The notes under the pieces: model-generated
What the model saw: the letters and a program-made list of their open reading frames with translations, nothing else
What the model was told of the DNA's origin: nothing
Database searches by the model: none
From: Roseovarius sp.
GTDB taxonomy: Bacteria; Pseudomonadota; Alphaproteobacteria; Rhodobacterales; Rhodobacteraceae
NCBI RefSeq assembly: GCF_030373445.1
Contig: NZ_JAUCYU010000015.1
Location: 1 to 64,000 of the forward strand
Length of the DNA: 64,000 bases
Direction of reading: 5' to 3'
In this document: piece after piece, positions 7,159 to 15,696 of the stretch
Layout: each line of letters begins with the position of its first letter
Numbering within the stretch: position 1 is the stretch's first letter
Position numbers and translations under genes: made by a program

Positions 7159-7926
7159 TCACGCGAAGGGATCGTCCGGGTAGCGCACCTCGGCGAGGTA
7201 GAGACCGTGGGGCGGGCAGACCGGCCCGCAGGCGGCGCGGTCGCGGGCGGCCAGCGCGGTGGCGACATCGGCGGGCGCCCAGGCGCCGGCGCCAACGCGT
7301 TCCAGCGTGCCGACGATGGAGCGGACCTGGTTGTGCAGGAAGGATCGGGCGCGGAGGCGGAAGTGAAATTCGGGGCCGGAGAGGCCTGTCGCGGGTTCGA
7401 TGGTGATCTCGTCGAGGGTTTTGACCGGGCTTTTCGCCTGGCAGATGGTGGAGCGGAAGGTGGTGAAGTCGTGGTGGCCGATGAGGTGGGCCGCGCCCTC
7501 GCGCATGCTGTCGAGGTCCAGCGGGTTGCGGACGTGCCAGACGAGCCCCTTGTCATGGGTGGCGGGGGCACGGCGCATGAGGAGGCGGAAGAGGTAACGG
7601 CGCTCGGTGGCGGAGAATCGGGCGTGCCAGTCGTCGTCAACCCGGGCGCAGGCGAGGATGGCGACGGGTTGCGGTTTCAGGTGGTAGTTGAGGGCCTCGG
7701 AGAGGCGGAACGGGTCCCAGTCCTTGGCGAGGTCGCAATGGGCGACCTGGCCGAGCGCGTGGACGCCGGCATCGGTGCGGCCGGCGGCGGCGACGGTGTG
7801 CGGGCCGGGTTCGAGGCGGTCGAGCGCCGTCTCGATCGCGCCCTGCACCGAGGGCTGGTCGGCCTGCCTTTGCCAGCCGGCAAAGGGGGCGCCGTTATAT
7901 TCGACCTTGAGCGCGTAGCGTGGCAT
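7159..7926 (-). CDS. truA: tRNA pseudouridine synthase A
   Basis: Converts U38-U40 of the tRNA anticodon arm to pseudouridine. The 255-residue protein starts [12 protein letters not shown] (a typical TruA start; a longer frame adds 12 unlikely residues) and has the catalytic Asp52 in [15 protein letters not shown]. It also has the family motif [19 protein letters not shown] and the end [10 protein letters not shown]. Normal length. It stands alone next to tRNA-Arg. Confidence 0.97.
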   Translation of the reverse strand: MPRYALKVEYNGAPFAGWQRQADQPSVQGAIETALDRLEPGPHTVAAAGRTDAGVHALGQVAHCDLAKDWDPFRLSEALNYHLKPQPVAILACARVDDDWHARFSATERRYLFRLLMRRAPATHDKGLVWHVRNPLDLDSMREGAAHLIGHHDFTTFRSTICQAKSPVKTLDEITIEPATGLSGPEFHFRLRARSFLHNQVRSIVGTLERVGAGAWAPADVATALAARDRAACGPVCPPHGLYLAEVRYPDDPFA

Positions 7927-8173
7927 GACGCGGCTCTTAGCGCGGGGGCGGGTTTCGGACAATCCCTTGACGAAAGGTTAACGGCGGGGGCTTTTGCGCT
8001 AGCTGGGCTCGCCGCGATGGCACGGTCGATGGGGTGCTTTCTAGGCAAGGGCTGTTGACCGTTTCCTCCCCCAGCGCACGGTGCCGGATGCAACGCCCCC
8101 ACTGGCAAGTGCCCGCCGTGGTGTCTATCTTGACGCAAGACAGTGAACGGACAGGCAGACAAGGGCAGGCCCA

Positions 8174-9601
8174 TTGGTCATTTCCTCCATCGCAGACGGG
8201 CTGACACGCGGGATCGAAGGCGTGTCGGACACGATTTCCGAGACGTTTTTCGAGCCGGTGATCCGGCTGGGGGTGACCGGGCTGTCGCGGGCGGGCAAGA
8301 CGGTGTTTATCACCTCGCTTGTGGCCAACCTGATGGACCGGGGGCGGATGCCGGGGCTGGTGGCCGCCGGTGACGGGCGGATATCGGCGGCGTTTTTGCA
8401 GCCTCAACCGGACGACACGGTGCCGCGGTTCGATTACGAGACGCATCTTGGGGCGCTGACCGGGGCCGCGCCGCACTGGCCCGACAGCACGCGGGCGGTG
8501 TCGGAATTGCGGTTGTCGTTAAGGGTGCGGCCCTCCGGTTTGCTTTCGGGGTTTTCGGGGCCAAGGACGGTGCACCTGGATATCGTGGACTACCCCGGCG
8601 AGTGGCTGCTCGATCTCGGGTTGATGGACAAGGATTTCGCCACGTGGTCGGCGGAGATGCTGACGCGGCTGGAGGGCCGGGGCGAGGGGGCGGAGTACCT
8701 TGCCTTGGCCAAGGAGACGGATGGGGCCGAGCCCTTGGAAGAGCCCAGGGCGCAGGCGCTGGCACGGGCCTACACGGCGTACCTGACGCAGGCGCGGGGC
8801 GCGGGGTATTCGGATTGCACGCCGGGGCGGTTCCTGTTGCCGGGGGATTTGGAGGGTTCGCCGGTGTTGACCTTTGCGCCGTTGCCCAAGCCCGGGACCA
8901 CGCCGCGCAAGTCGCTCTGGCGCGAGATGGAGCGGCGGTTCGAGGCGTATAAGTCGCGCGTGGTGACGCCGTTCTTCCGCGATCACTTTGCCCGGATCGA
9001 CCGGCAGGTCGTGCTGGTCGACGTGCTGGGCGCGATCCACCGGGGGCCGGCGGCAGTGGAGGATATGCGGCAGGCGATGGCGGATATCCTCGGCGCCTTC
9101 CGGCCGGGTCGGAATGCGTTTCTGAGCCGGCTGCTGCGGGGGCGGCGTGTGGAAAAGATCCTGTTCGCCGCGACCAAGGCGGACCATCTGCATCATACCC
9201 AGCACGGGGCGCTGGCCGGGATCATGTCGGCGCTGATGCGCGAGGCAAGGGACCGGGCGGATTTCGCCGGGGCCGAGACGCGGGCGATGGCGATTGCCGC
9301 CTTGCGGGCAACGACCGAGGAGACAAGGCCGCATGAGGGCGGAACGGTGGAGTGCGTGCGCGGGACGTTGTTGAACGAGGACGGGTCGCGCGGGAAGCAG
9401 GCGGCGTTCTATCCGGGCGCATTGCCGGACGATCCGGCGCGGCTGTTGAACCCGGCGCGCGAGGGGGCGGAAAAGTGGCTCGATGCCGATTACCAGGTGA
9501 TGCGGTTCGCGCCGGCGCCGCTGACATTGCGGCCCGGCGATGGGCCGCCGCATATCCGGCTCGACCGGGCGGCGCAGTTCCTTTTCGGAGACCGGCTATG
9601 A
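8174..9601 (+). CDS. YcjX-family P-loop NTPase (DUF463)
   Basis: A 475-residue member of the YcjX family, stress-linked putative GTPases. The P-loop GLSRAGKT is at residues 36-43, with DIVDYPGEWLLDL and a VVLVDVLGA strand later, as in other members. The start appears to be TTG 8174; no in-frame ATG or GTG is nearby. It overlaps the next gene at ATGA, and the same two families (YcjX and YcjF) are paired in E. coli. The molecular function of the family is not established. Confidence 0.9.
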   Translation: MVISSIADGLTRGIEGVSDTISETFFEPVIRLGVTGLSRAGKTVFITSLVANLMDRGRMPGLVAAGDGRISAAFLQPQPDDTVPRFDYETHLGALTGAAPHWPDSTRAVSELRLSLRVRPSGLLSGFSGPRTVHLDIVDYPGEWLLDLGLMDKDFATWSAEMLTRLEGRGEGAEYLALAKETDGAEPLEEPRAQALARAYTAYLTQARGAGYSDCTPGRFLLPGDLEGSPVLTFAPLPKPGTTPRKSLWREMERRFEAYKSRVVTPFFRDHFARIDRQVVLVDVLGAIHRGPAAVEDMRQAMADILGAFRPGRNAFLSRLLRGRRVEKILFAATKADHLHHTQHGALAGIMSALMREARDRADFAGAETRAMAIAALRATTEETRPHEGGTVECVRGTLLNEDGSRGKQAAFYPGALPDDPARLLNPAREGAEKWLDADYQVMRFAPAPLTLRPGDGPPHIRLDRAAQFLFGDRL

Positions 9602-10599
9602 CGAAGGGCCCTATCCTCTTTGACCTTGACGAAACCGACGCGGCACCGGGCCCGGATGCCGCGCCGCCGGTGCCGGACCCGGAGATGCCGGACGCCCCGG
9701 AGGGGCGGGCGATGCTGACCGTGGCGACGCTGGCGGCACGGCGGCCGTCGCGGCTGGCCCGGTGGTTCTGGGGGCTGTTGCTGACGCTGCTGGGGGCCGT
9801 GCTGTCGGTGGCGGCTTGGGATTTCGCCATGGGGCTGATCGGGCGGTGGCCGGTGGTGGGCTATGGGATTTCGGCGCTGATCGTGGCGGTGCTGGTGCTT
9901 TTGCTGGCGATCGCGGTGAAGGAGCTGGCGGCGTTTGCGCGGCTGGGGCGGCTGGATACGCTGTTCCGCAAGGCCGAGGAGGCGCTGGCGGGCGATGACC
10001 TTGGCAAGGCGCGCGAGGTGACGCGGGGGCTGGTGGCGCTTTATTCGGGGCGCGAGGATACGCGCTGGGGGCGGGAGCGGCTGGCCGAGGCGCAGGCGGA
10101 CCAGTTCGACGCTGCGGCGTTGCTGGGCGTGGCGGAGACGGAGTTGCTGGGGCCTTTGGATGCGGTGGCCACGCGCGAGGTCGAGGCGGCGGCGCGGCAG
10201 GTGGCGGCGGTGACGGCGGTGGTGCCGCTGGCGCTGGCCGATGTCGTGGCGGCGCTGACGGCGAACCTGCGGATGATCCGGCGGATTGCCGAGGTCTATG
10301 GCGGGCGGTCGGGCACGCTGGGAAGCTGGCGGCTGGCACGGGCGGTGATGACGCACCTGGTGGCGACGGGGGCGGTTGCCGTTGGCGACGATATGCTGGG
10401 CTCGATCGCCGGCGGCGGGATGCTGTCGCGGCTGTCGCGCCGGTTCGGCGAGGGGGTGGTGAACGGGGCGCTGACGGCAAGGGTCGGCGTGGCGGCGATG
10501 GAGGTGTGCCGGCCGCTGCCGTTCGCGCGGGTGGCGCGGCCCTCGGTGACGTCGCTGGTGCGGCGGGCGCTGACGGGGCTGTTCGGGCAGGGCGGATAG
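9598..10599 (+). CDS. YcjF-family membrane protein (TIGR01620/DUF697)
   Basis: A 333-residue inner-membrane protein with an acidic Pro-rich N-terminus and two hydrophobic segments at about residues 58-80 and 88-108 (WFWGLLLTLLGAVLSVAAW; YGISALIVAVLVLLLAIAV). A soluble DUF697-like domain containing VAAVTAVVPLALADVVAALTANLRMIRRIAEVYG follows. ATG 9598 overlaps the YcjX stop as ATGA, so the two are co-translated. Function in the cell unknown; a partner role to the YcjX-type NTPase is inferred from conserved pairing. Confidence 0.88.
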   Translation: MTKGPILFDLDETDAAPGPDAAPPVPDPEMPDAPEGRAMLTVATLAARRPSRLARWFWGLLLTLLGAVLSVAAWDFAMGLIGRWPVVGYGISALIVAVLVLLLAIAVKELAAFARLGRLDTLFRKAEEALAGDDLGKAREVTRGLVALYSGREDTRWGRERLAEAQADQFDAAALLGVAETELLGPLDAVATREVEAAARQVAAVTAVVPLALADVVAALTANLRMIRRIAEVYGGRSGTLGSWRLARAVMTHLVATGAVAVGDDMLGSIAGGGMLSRLSRRFGEGVVNGALTARVGVAAMEVCRPLPFARVARPSVTSLVRRALTGLFGQGG

Positions 10600-10611
10600 G
10601 TTCCGGATTCC

Positions 10612-10634
10612 GGTGGGTTGGCCCCCACCCTACG
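10612..10634 (+). repeat. Dispersed palindromic repeat unit (GGTGGGTT family)
   Basis: One unit, 23 bases, of the pattern GGTGGGTTGGC..CCACCCTACG. It also occurs at 17635, 18677 and 47882, and inverted at 17665 and 47912. It lies between the convergent YcjF and globin genes. Confidence 0.75.
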
Positions 10635-10638
10635 GGCG

Positions 10639-11049
10639 CTAGCGCAGCTTGGGGATGCCGCCTTCGTGGGTTTCGCGCTCGGTCACGCTGGCGCGGAGGG
10701 AGCGGCCGATGCGGTGGGCGAGGGCCGACCACGCGGCGGCCTGGTCGGGGCGGAGTTCGGCGTTCAGGACGATGTCGAAGAGCGCGAGCCAGGTGGAGAA
10801 CATGCCGGGGCGGACGTTGCCGGCGTTGACATGGGCGGCGACGGGGGTGCCGTCATAGCCGCGCTCGTGCAGGATGGTGTTGGCCCAGAATGCGGCGACC
10901 TTGGCCTCGTGGGCGGGCCAGTCGGTGACGTGCCTGGCGAAGACGGGGCCCAGGCCGGGATGGTGGCGGATGCGGTCGTAGAAGACCGCCACGACCCGCT
11001 CGATCTCGGGGCGGGTGATGTCGAAGCGCGGGGGCAGGGCGGTGGTCAT
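10639..11049 (-). CDS. Group III truncated hemoglobin
   Basis: A 136-residue small globin, length and pattern of group III truncated hemoglobins: IERVVAVFYDRIRHHPGLGPVF, WPAHEAKVAAFWANTILHERGYDG, then VAAHVNAGNVRPGMFSTWLALF. The His in AHVN is the expected proximal haem ligand. Proteins of this group bind haem and are associated with oxygen or NO handling; the physiological role is not settled. It is monocistronic and convergent with the YcjF gene. Confidence 0.85.
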   Translation of the reverse strand: MTTALPPRFDITRPEIERVVAVFYDRIRHHPGLGPVFARHVTDWPAHEAKVAAFWANTILHERGYDGTPVAAHVNAGNVRPGMFSTWLALFDIVLNAELRPDQAAAWSALAHRIGRSLRASVTERETHEGGIPKLR

Positions 11050-11133
11050 GGGGGAGATTTGACCGTGGCGGCGGGGAGTTGCAAGGGCTGGGGGCGATTC
11101 GAAGGTTAACGGCCTTGTTTTGAAGGGAGGCCG

Positions 11134-11177
11134 ACGTCGGTATCACGTCGGTATTTCGTCGGTATCGCGTCGGTGTC
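11134..11177. repeat. Four tandem 11-bp repeats
   Basis: Four consecutive 11-base units: ACGTCGGTATC, ACGTCGGTATT, TCGTCGGTATC and GCGTCGGTGTC, differing at one to three positions. They lie in the non-coding region between the globin and ileS genes. Confidence 0.8.
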
Positions 11178-11258
11178 GGGGGCTGTGGAGCGATGGGTTG
11201 ATGTGGCGTTCCGGGCGCAACGGGCGAGATGTTGTGTCGGGCGCAACAGGGGTGGGGC

Positions 11259-11392
11259 GGAATTTTGGAAAATTCCGGGTCGGAAAATTCGAATTTTCCG
11301 TCGCGGGCGGTGAGGTTGGGTGGTGCGGAATTCGCGCGAATTCCGGGGCTGGAAAATGCGCATTTTCCGGGTCGTTTTCCGCGCGGAAAACG
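11259..11392. repeat. Cluster of five 18-20 bp palindromes
   Basis: Five inverted repeats lie head to tail within 134 bases: 11259-11276 (GGAATTTT with AAAATTCC around GG); 11281-11300 (half CGGAAAATTC, perfect); 11326-11345 (half CGGAATTCGC, perfect); 11351-11368 (half GGAAAATGC, perfect); 11373-11392 (half CGTTTTCCGC, perfect). Each could form a hairpin or a cruciform. No credible gene overlaps them. Confidence 0.85.
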
Positions 11393-11443
11393 GGCGCGTG
11401 GAGGGCGGGTGCCGGCGGCGAGCGTGGCGGCGCTGGCGGGGAC

Positions 11444-11476
11444 GGGATTTGAGTATTTTTGGAAAGATGAAGCGGG
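11444..11476 (+). repeat. Dispersed intergenic motif (GAGTATTTTTGG...GATGAAG)
   Basis: The stretch gggattt-gagtatttttgg-aaagatgaag follows the palindrome cluster. A close relative (cgggatatttttggccagaagaag) lies at 54522-54545, again directly after a palindromic hairpin. The two places look like copies of one intergenic cassette. Confidence 0.5.
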
Positions 11477-11534
11477 GGCCGGGGTGTATCTCGTGTCGGC
11501 AGGGGATGGCTGCAAGGGCTGCGGCGCCTCGGCT

Positions 11535-11564
11535 CTGGACGCCGCCGGGCGCGCGGCCTATAAC
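11535..11564 (+). promoter_or_regulatory. Putative ileS promoter
   Basis: CTGGAC at 11535-11540 and TATAAC at 11559-11564 with an 18-base spacer. Initiation about seven bases after the -10 box would fall at or next to the ATG at 11572, which would make the first short ORF nearly leaderless. Confidence 0.4.
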
Positions 11565-11571
11565 CCGCCCC

Positions 11572-11622
11572 ATGATGCACCTGTTCGCGATCATCATTCG
11601 AATTACATGCCCGGCGCTCTGA
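11572..11622 (+). CDS. Possible Ile-rich leader peptide upstream of ileS
   Basis: A 16-codon ORF, MMHLFAIIIRITCPAL, ends 91 bases before ileS. Four of five consecutive codons (atc atc att cga att) are Ile. A strong imperfect hairpin (11610-11640) begins within its last codons. Amino-acid-rich leader peptides that sense charging of their tRNA are known for biosynthetic operons and, in alphaproteobacteria, for trp genes with leaderless trpL. Here it would sense Ile-tRNA upstream of isoleucyl-tRNA synthetase. Chance is possible for so short an ORF, and there is no U-run terminator. Confidence 0.35.
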   Translation: MMHLFAIIIRITCPAL

Positions 11623-11640
11623 GACTGACGAGCCGCCGGG
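11610..11640 (+). promoter_or_regulatory. Hairpin overlapping the end of the leader ORF
   Basis: CCCGGCGCTC (11610-11619) pairs with GAGC-CGCCGGG (11630-11640) with one bulged C and a 10-base loop. A second smaller hairpin (GGCGC 11645-11649 with GCGCC 11660-11664) follows before ileS. The placement would let ribosome position on the Ile codons affect folding. Confidence 0.4.
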
Positions 11641-11713
11641 ACAAGGCGCATGGCAAGCCGCGCCGCCCCCTCATCCAGACCTGAGACCACCCAAGTGACA
11701 AAGGACGTCACCC

Positions 11714-14626
11714 ATGTGTGCCGACATGCCCGAATACAAAGACACGCTGAACCTGCCGAAAACCGATTTCCCGATGCGCGCCGGCCTGCCCAAGCGCGAG
11801 CCCGAGTGGCTGGAGCGCTGGAACGCTCTGCGCATCTACACCCGCCTGCGGGACAAGGCCGTGGTCGAGGGGGACCGGACACCGTTCACCCTGCATGATG
11901 GCCCTCCTTACGCCAACGGGCATCTGCATATCGGGCACGCGCTGAACAAGATCCTGAAGGACATGGTGGTGCGCAGCCAGCAGATGATGGGGCGCGATGC
12001 GCGTTACATCCCCGGCTGGGATTGTCACGGCCTGCCGATCGAGTGGAAGATCGAGGAGCAGTACCGCGCCAAGGGCGAGAGCAAGGACAAGGTCGATATC
12101 GTCGATTTCCGGCAGGAATGCCGGAAGTTCGCCGAGGGCTGGATCGACGTACAGCGGGACGAGTTCAAGCGGCTGGGCGTGACCGGGAAATGGTCGAAGC
12201 CCTACCTGACGATGGATTTCCGGGCCGAGCGGATCATCGCGGAGGAGTTCCAGAAGTTCCTGATGAACGGGACGCTGTACCAGGGCTCGAAGCCGGTGAT
12301 GTGGTCGCCTGTGGAGAAGACCGCGCTGGCCGAGGCGGAGGTGGAGTATCACGACAAGGAGAGCTTCACGATCTGGGTGAAGTTCGAGGTGGCGACCGAG
12401 GGCGAGTTGCAGGGCGCGAGTGTGGTGATCTGGACGACGACGCCGTGGACGATCCCGAGCAACAAGGCTGTCGTTTATGGCGAGGACTTCGCCTATGGCC
12501 TTTACGAGGTCACTGGTACGCCGGAGCAGTGCTGGGCGAACGTGGGTGACCGGTTCATCCTGGCCGACAAGCTGGCGGGCGACGTGATGGGCCGGGCAAG
12601 GCTCGAGCCCGACATGTGGAAACGCGTGCGGGATGTGAGTGCCGAGGAATTGTCGGGGCTGAGCCTGAAGCATCCGCTGGCCGGGGCCGAGGGGTCGAAC
12701 GGCGAGTGGGATGATCTGCGTGATTTCCGTGCGGCCGATTTCGTCACGGACGAGGAAGGCACCGGGTTCGTGCATTGCGCGCCGAGCCACGGGATGGAGG
12801 AATATGAGCTCTATCGCGGGCTGGGGATGCTCGAGCAGGTGATCACCTATAACGTGCTGGATGACGGCACCTTCCGCGAGGACCTGCCGTTCTTCGGGGG
12901 CACCGAGATCCTCAACCGGAAGGGCAAGGAGGGCAATGCCAACAAGGCCATCATCGACAAGCTGGTCGAAGTGGGCGGCTTGCTGGCGCGGGGCAAGATC
13001 AAGCACTCCTACCCGCATTCGTGGCGGTCGAAGGCGCCGGTGATCTACCGCAACACGCCGCAGTGGTTTGCGGCGATCGACCGGGCCGTCGGCGACGGGC
13101 AGGACGCGTGCGGCACCACGATCCGCGAGCGCGCGCTGACGTCGATCGACCAGGTGAAGTGGACGCCGAAGACGGGGCGGAACCGGCTGTATTCGATGAT
13201 CGAGGCAAGGCCGGACTGGGTGTTGTCCCGGCAACGGGCCTGGGGTGTGCCGCTGACCTGCTTCAAGAAGGCGGGGGCGATGCCGACCGATCCGGAGTTC
13301 CTGCTGCGCGACGAACGCGTCAACGCGCGGATCCTGGAGGCGTTCGAGGCAGAGGGCGCGGATGCGTGGTACAAGCCCGGCGCCAAGGAACGGTTCCTGG
13401 GGAATGACTATGACCCCAGCGAGTGGGAGAAGGTCGACGACATTCTCGACGTTTGGTTCGATTCCGGATCGACCCATGCCTTCGTGCTGCGCGACCGGGA
13501 GGATGGCAGCGAGGACGGGATGGCCGACCTCTACCTCGAAGGGACCGACCAGCACCGGGGGTGGTTCCATTCCTCGATGCTGCAGGCCTGCGGGACGATC
13601 GGGCACGCGCCTTATCGCGGGGTGCTGACCCACGGCTTCACGCTCGACGAGAAGGGCAACAAGATGTCCAAGTCGTTGGGCAACACGGTGGCGCCCGAGG
13701 AGGTGGTGAAGCAGTATGGCGCGGATATCCTGCGGCTTTGGGTGGCGCAGTCGGATTATACCGCCGATTTGCGGATCGGGCCGGAGATCCTGAAGGGCGT
13801 GGCGGATGGCTATCGGCGGCTGCGCAACACGATGCGGTTCATGCTGGGGGCGCTGAGCCATTTCAGCGAAGAGGATCGGGTTGATCCGGCCGATATGCCG
13901 GAACTGGAGCGCTGGGTGCTGCACCGGTTGGCGGAGCTCGATCACAAGGTGCGGACGGGCTATGCCGAGTATGACTTCCAGGGCGTGTTCCAGGCGCTGT
14001 TCAACTTTGCCACGGTGGAGCTGAGCGCGTTCTACTTCGATATCCGGAAGGATGCGCTTTACTGCGACGGCGACACGCAGCGGCGGCGGGCGGCAAGGAC
14101 GGTGATGGATATCCTGTTCCACCGGCTGACCACGTGGCTGGCGCCGGTGCTGGTGTTCACCATGGAAGAGGTCTGGCTGGAGCGGTTCCCGGGCGAGGAG
14201 AGCTCGGTGCACCTGGTGGATATCCCCGAGACGCCGGCGGACTGGATCGACGAGCCGCTGGCGGCGAAATGGGCGCAGGTGCGGCGGGCGCGGCGCGTGG
14301 TGACTGCGGCCCTGGAGGTGCAGCGGACCGACAAGGTGATAGGGGCGAGCCTGGAGGCCGCGCCGGTGGTGCATGTCGAGGATTCCGAGATGCTGAAGGT
14401 GCTGAAATCGGTGAATTTCGAGGATATCTGCATCACCTCGGCGATCTGGCTGACCGGCGACCCGAGCCCGGCGGAGGCGTATCGTCTGCCAGAGGTCGAG
14501 GGTGTGACGGTGGTGTTCGAGAAGGCCGAGGGCGAGAAGTGCCAGCGGTGCTGGAAGATCCTGCCGGACGTGGGTACGCATAAGCATCCGGGCACCTGCA
14601 AGCGGTGTGACGAGGCGCTGGGCTGA
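11714..14626 (+). CDS. ileS: Isoleucyl-tRNA synthetase
   Basis: Charges tRNA-Ile and edits misactivated valine. The 970-residue enzyme has the class I HIGH motif at residues 72-75, the editing-domain region with WTTTPWTIPSN, KMSKS at 650-654, an anticodon-binding helical domain, and a C-terminal zinc knuckle (CQRCW...CKRC). Length is normal for the bacterial long form. The start MCADMPEYKD has AAGGACG upstream; the internal MPEYKD is an alternative. It is followed by a strong terminator and preceded by a possible Ile leader. Confidence 0.98.
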   Translation: MCADMPEYKDTLNLPKTDFPMRAGLPKREPEWLERWNALRIYTRLRDKAVVEGDRTPFTLHDGPPYANGHLHIGHALNKILKDMVVRSQQMMGRDARYIPGWDCHGLPIEWKIEEQYRAKGESKDKVDIVDFRQECRKFAEGWIDVQRDEFKRLGVTGKWSKPYLTMDFRAERIIAEEFQKFLMNGTLYQGSKPVMWSPVEKTALAEAEVEYHDKESFTIWVKFEVATEGELQGASVVIWTTTPWTIPSNKAVVYGEDFAYGLYEVTGTPEQCWANVGDRFILADKLAGDVMGRARLEPDMWKRVRDVSAEELSGLSLKHPLAGAEGSNGEWDDLRDFRAADFVTDEEGTGFVHCAPSHGMEEYELYRGLGMLEQVITYNVLDDGTFREDLPFFGGTEILNRKGKEGNANKAIIDKLVEVGGLLARGKIKHSYPHSWRSKAPVIYRNTPQWFAAIDRAVGDGQDACGTTIRERALTSIDQVKWTPKTGRNRLYSMIEARPDWVLSRQRAWGVPLTCFKKAGAMPTDPEFLLRDERVNARILEAFEAEGADAWYKPGAKERFLGNDYDPSEWEKVDDILDVWFDSGSTHAFVLRDREDGSEDGMADLYLEGTDQHRGWFHSSMLQACGTIGHAPYRGVLTHGFTLDEKGNKMSKSLGNTVAPEEVVKQYGADILRLWVAQSDYTADLRIGPEILKGVADGYRRLRNTMRFMLGALSHFSEEDRVDPADMPELERWVLHRLAELDHKVRTGYAEYDFQGVFQALFNFATVELSAFYFDIRKDALYCDGDTQRRRAARTVMDILFHRLTTWLAPVLVFTMEEVWLERFPGEESSVHLVDIPETPADWIDEPLAAKWAQVRRARRVVTAALEVQRTDKVIGASLEAAPVVHVEDSEMLKVLKSVNFEDICITSAIWLTGDPSPAEAYRLPEVEGVTVVFEKAEGEKCQRCWKILPDVGTHKHPGTCKRCDEALG

Positions 14627-14654
14627 AGCTTCTGCCCGGTTGACACACAAGGGG

Positions 14655-14688
14655 AAAGCCCGCCGCGAGGGATCGCGGCGGGCTTTTT
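14655..14688 (+). terminator. Rho-independent terminator of ileS
   Basis: A 14-bp perfect stem (AAAGCCCGCCGCGA with TCGCGGCGGGCTTT), a 4-base loop and a T-run, 29 bases after the ileS stop. The A-run on the left side makes it usable from the opposite strand as well. Confidence 0.9.
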
Positions 14689-14706
14689 CATCGGGTCGTC
14701 AGGGGG

Positions 14707-15696
14707 TTACATGACCCGGATGTAGTAGTGGTAGACCGGCACGACATAGGCTTCGCCCTGGTCGTTGGCCGCCTGGTCTTCATTCGCGGTCATGTCGGTG
14801 TCGGCTTCGGCCGAGCTGCCGGTGCCCTGGGTCGTGCCATCGGCGGCGTTGTTGGCCGCGCTTACGCCGCCGGTCGTATCGGCGTTGTCGGACAGGCCGT
14901 CGGCCGCGACGCTGGTGTTGTTCTCACCATCGACATAGTCCTTGGCGCTGGCCGAGCTGCCGCCACTGGCGGCGTCGCCACCGGTCGTGGCGTTCGAGCC
15001 GCCTTCGGCCTTCAGGCCGGCCGGCTGGGCCGCCCAGACGCCGGCGCCGCGGTATTCCTGCGGGGAAATGCCGCCGCTGCTGTCGGCGTCGAGCTCGTCG
15101 AAGCGGGCCTGGATGGCCTGATCGTCGAAGCTGGTTTCGGAGACGTCGGTCTCGTACTCGCTGGCCGTGATGATGCCGTCGCCGTTGGTGTCGTGCATCT
15201 TGAAACGCTGGGTGGCGGCGCGGGCGAATTCCTCGCTGGTTTCCGAGTCGGAGCCGCCATAGCTCATGGCGTCCTGGGTCTCGGTGTCGCCGTCTTCCCA
15301 GGCGGTCTGTGCCTGGTCGGCCCAGTCTTCGGCGCTGAGTTCGGACGTGTCGTCATCGGCGAGGTGCGACCAGTCGGCCATGTTGTACTTGCCCTGCTCC
15401 TGGCCGGTTTCGGCGGCGTCGCGGGTCATCTTCTCGGACTTGCCGAGGCAGTCGACATATTCCTGCTTGGTGATCTCGCCGTCTGAGTTGGCGTCGAGGG
15501 CGCCGTAATCCTGATCGCGCATGTCCTCGATCTCGGCGCGGGTCAGCTTGGCGTTCTCATCGGTGTCGCCCCAGTTGAAGGCGTTCTCGCAGATGTTGTT
15601 GCCTGCGCTGCTGGTGTCGGCGGTATCGGTCGCGGCGAGCGCGGGGGCACCGGCCAGCATGGTGGTGGTCAGAAGCGTGGTGAAAATCCGTGTCAT
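14707..15696 (-). CDS. Secreted EF-hand calcium-binding protein
   Basis: A 329-residue acidic exported protein starting MTRIFTTLLTTTMLAG with a signal peptide (cleavage near PALAA); AAAGGAGG precedes this start, which rules out the much longer open frame. Four EF-hand loops are visible: DTDENAKLTRAE, DANSDGEITKQE, DTNGDGIITASE and DADSSGGISPQE. The C-terminal third is low-complexity, rich in Ala, Asp, Gly, Ser and Thr, and ends with a short hydrophobic tail (VVPVYHYYIRVM). It probably binds calcium in the periplasm or outside the cell; no enzyme domain is seen. Confidence 0.88.
   Translation of the reverse strand: MTRIFTTLLTTTMLAGAPALAATDTADTSSAGNNICENAFNWGDTDENAKLTRAEIEDMRDQDYGALDANSDGEITKQEYVDCLGKSEKMTRDAAETGQEQGKYNMADWSHLADDDTSELSAEDWADQAQTAWEDGDTETQDAMSYGGSDSETSEEFARAATQRFKMHDTNGDGIITASEYETDVSETSFDDQAIQARFDELDADSSGGISPQEYRGAGVWAAQPAGLKAEGGSNATTGGDAASGGSSASAKDYVDGENNTSVAADGLSDNADTTGGVSAANNAADGTTQGTGSSAEADTDMTANEDQAANDQGEAYVVPVYHYYIRVM

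Noticed and set aside
11320-11571. Longer protein containing the Ile-rich segment
   Set aside because: The upstream part runs across the palindrome array and is Arg-rich noise; only the last 16 codons are considered.
11708-14650. Very long open frame on the minus strand opposite ileS (980 codons)
   Set aside because: The plus strand is unambiguously ileS. In high-GC DNA the antisense frame is often open; this one has Arg/His/Leu/Pro-rich composition and no domain.
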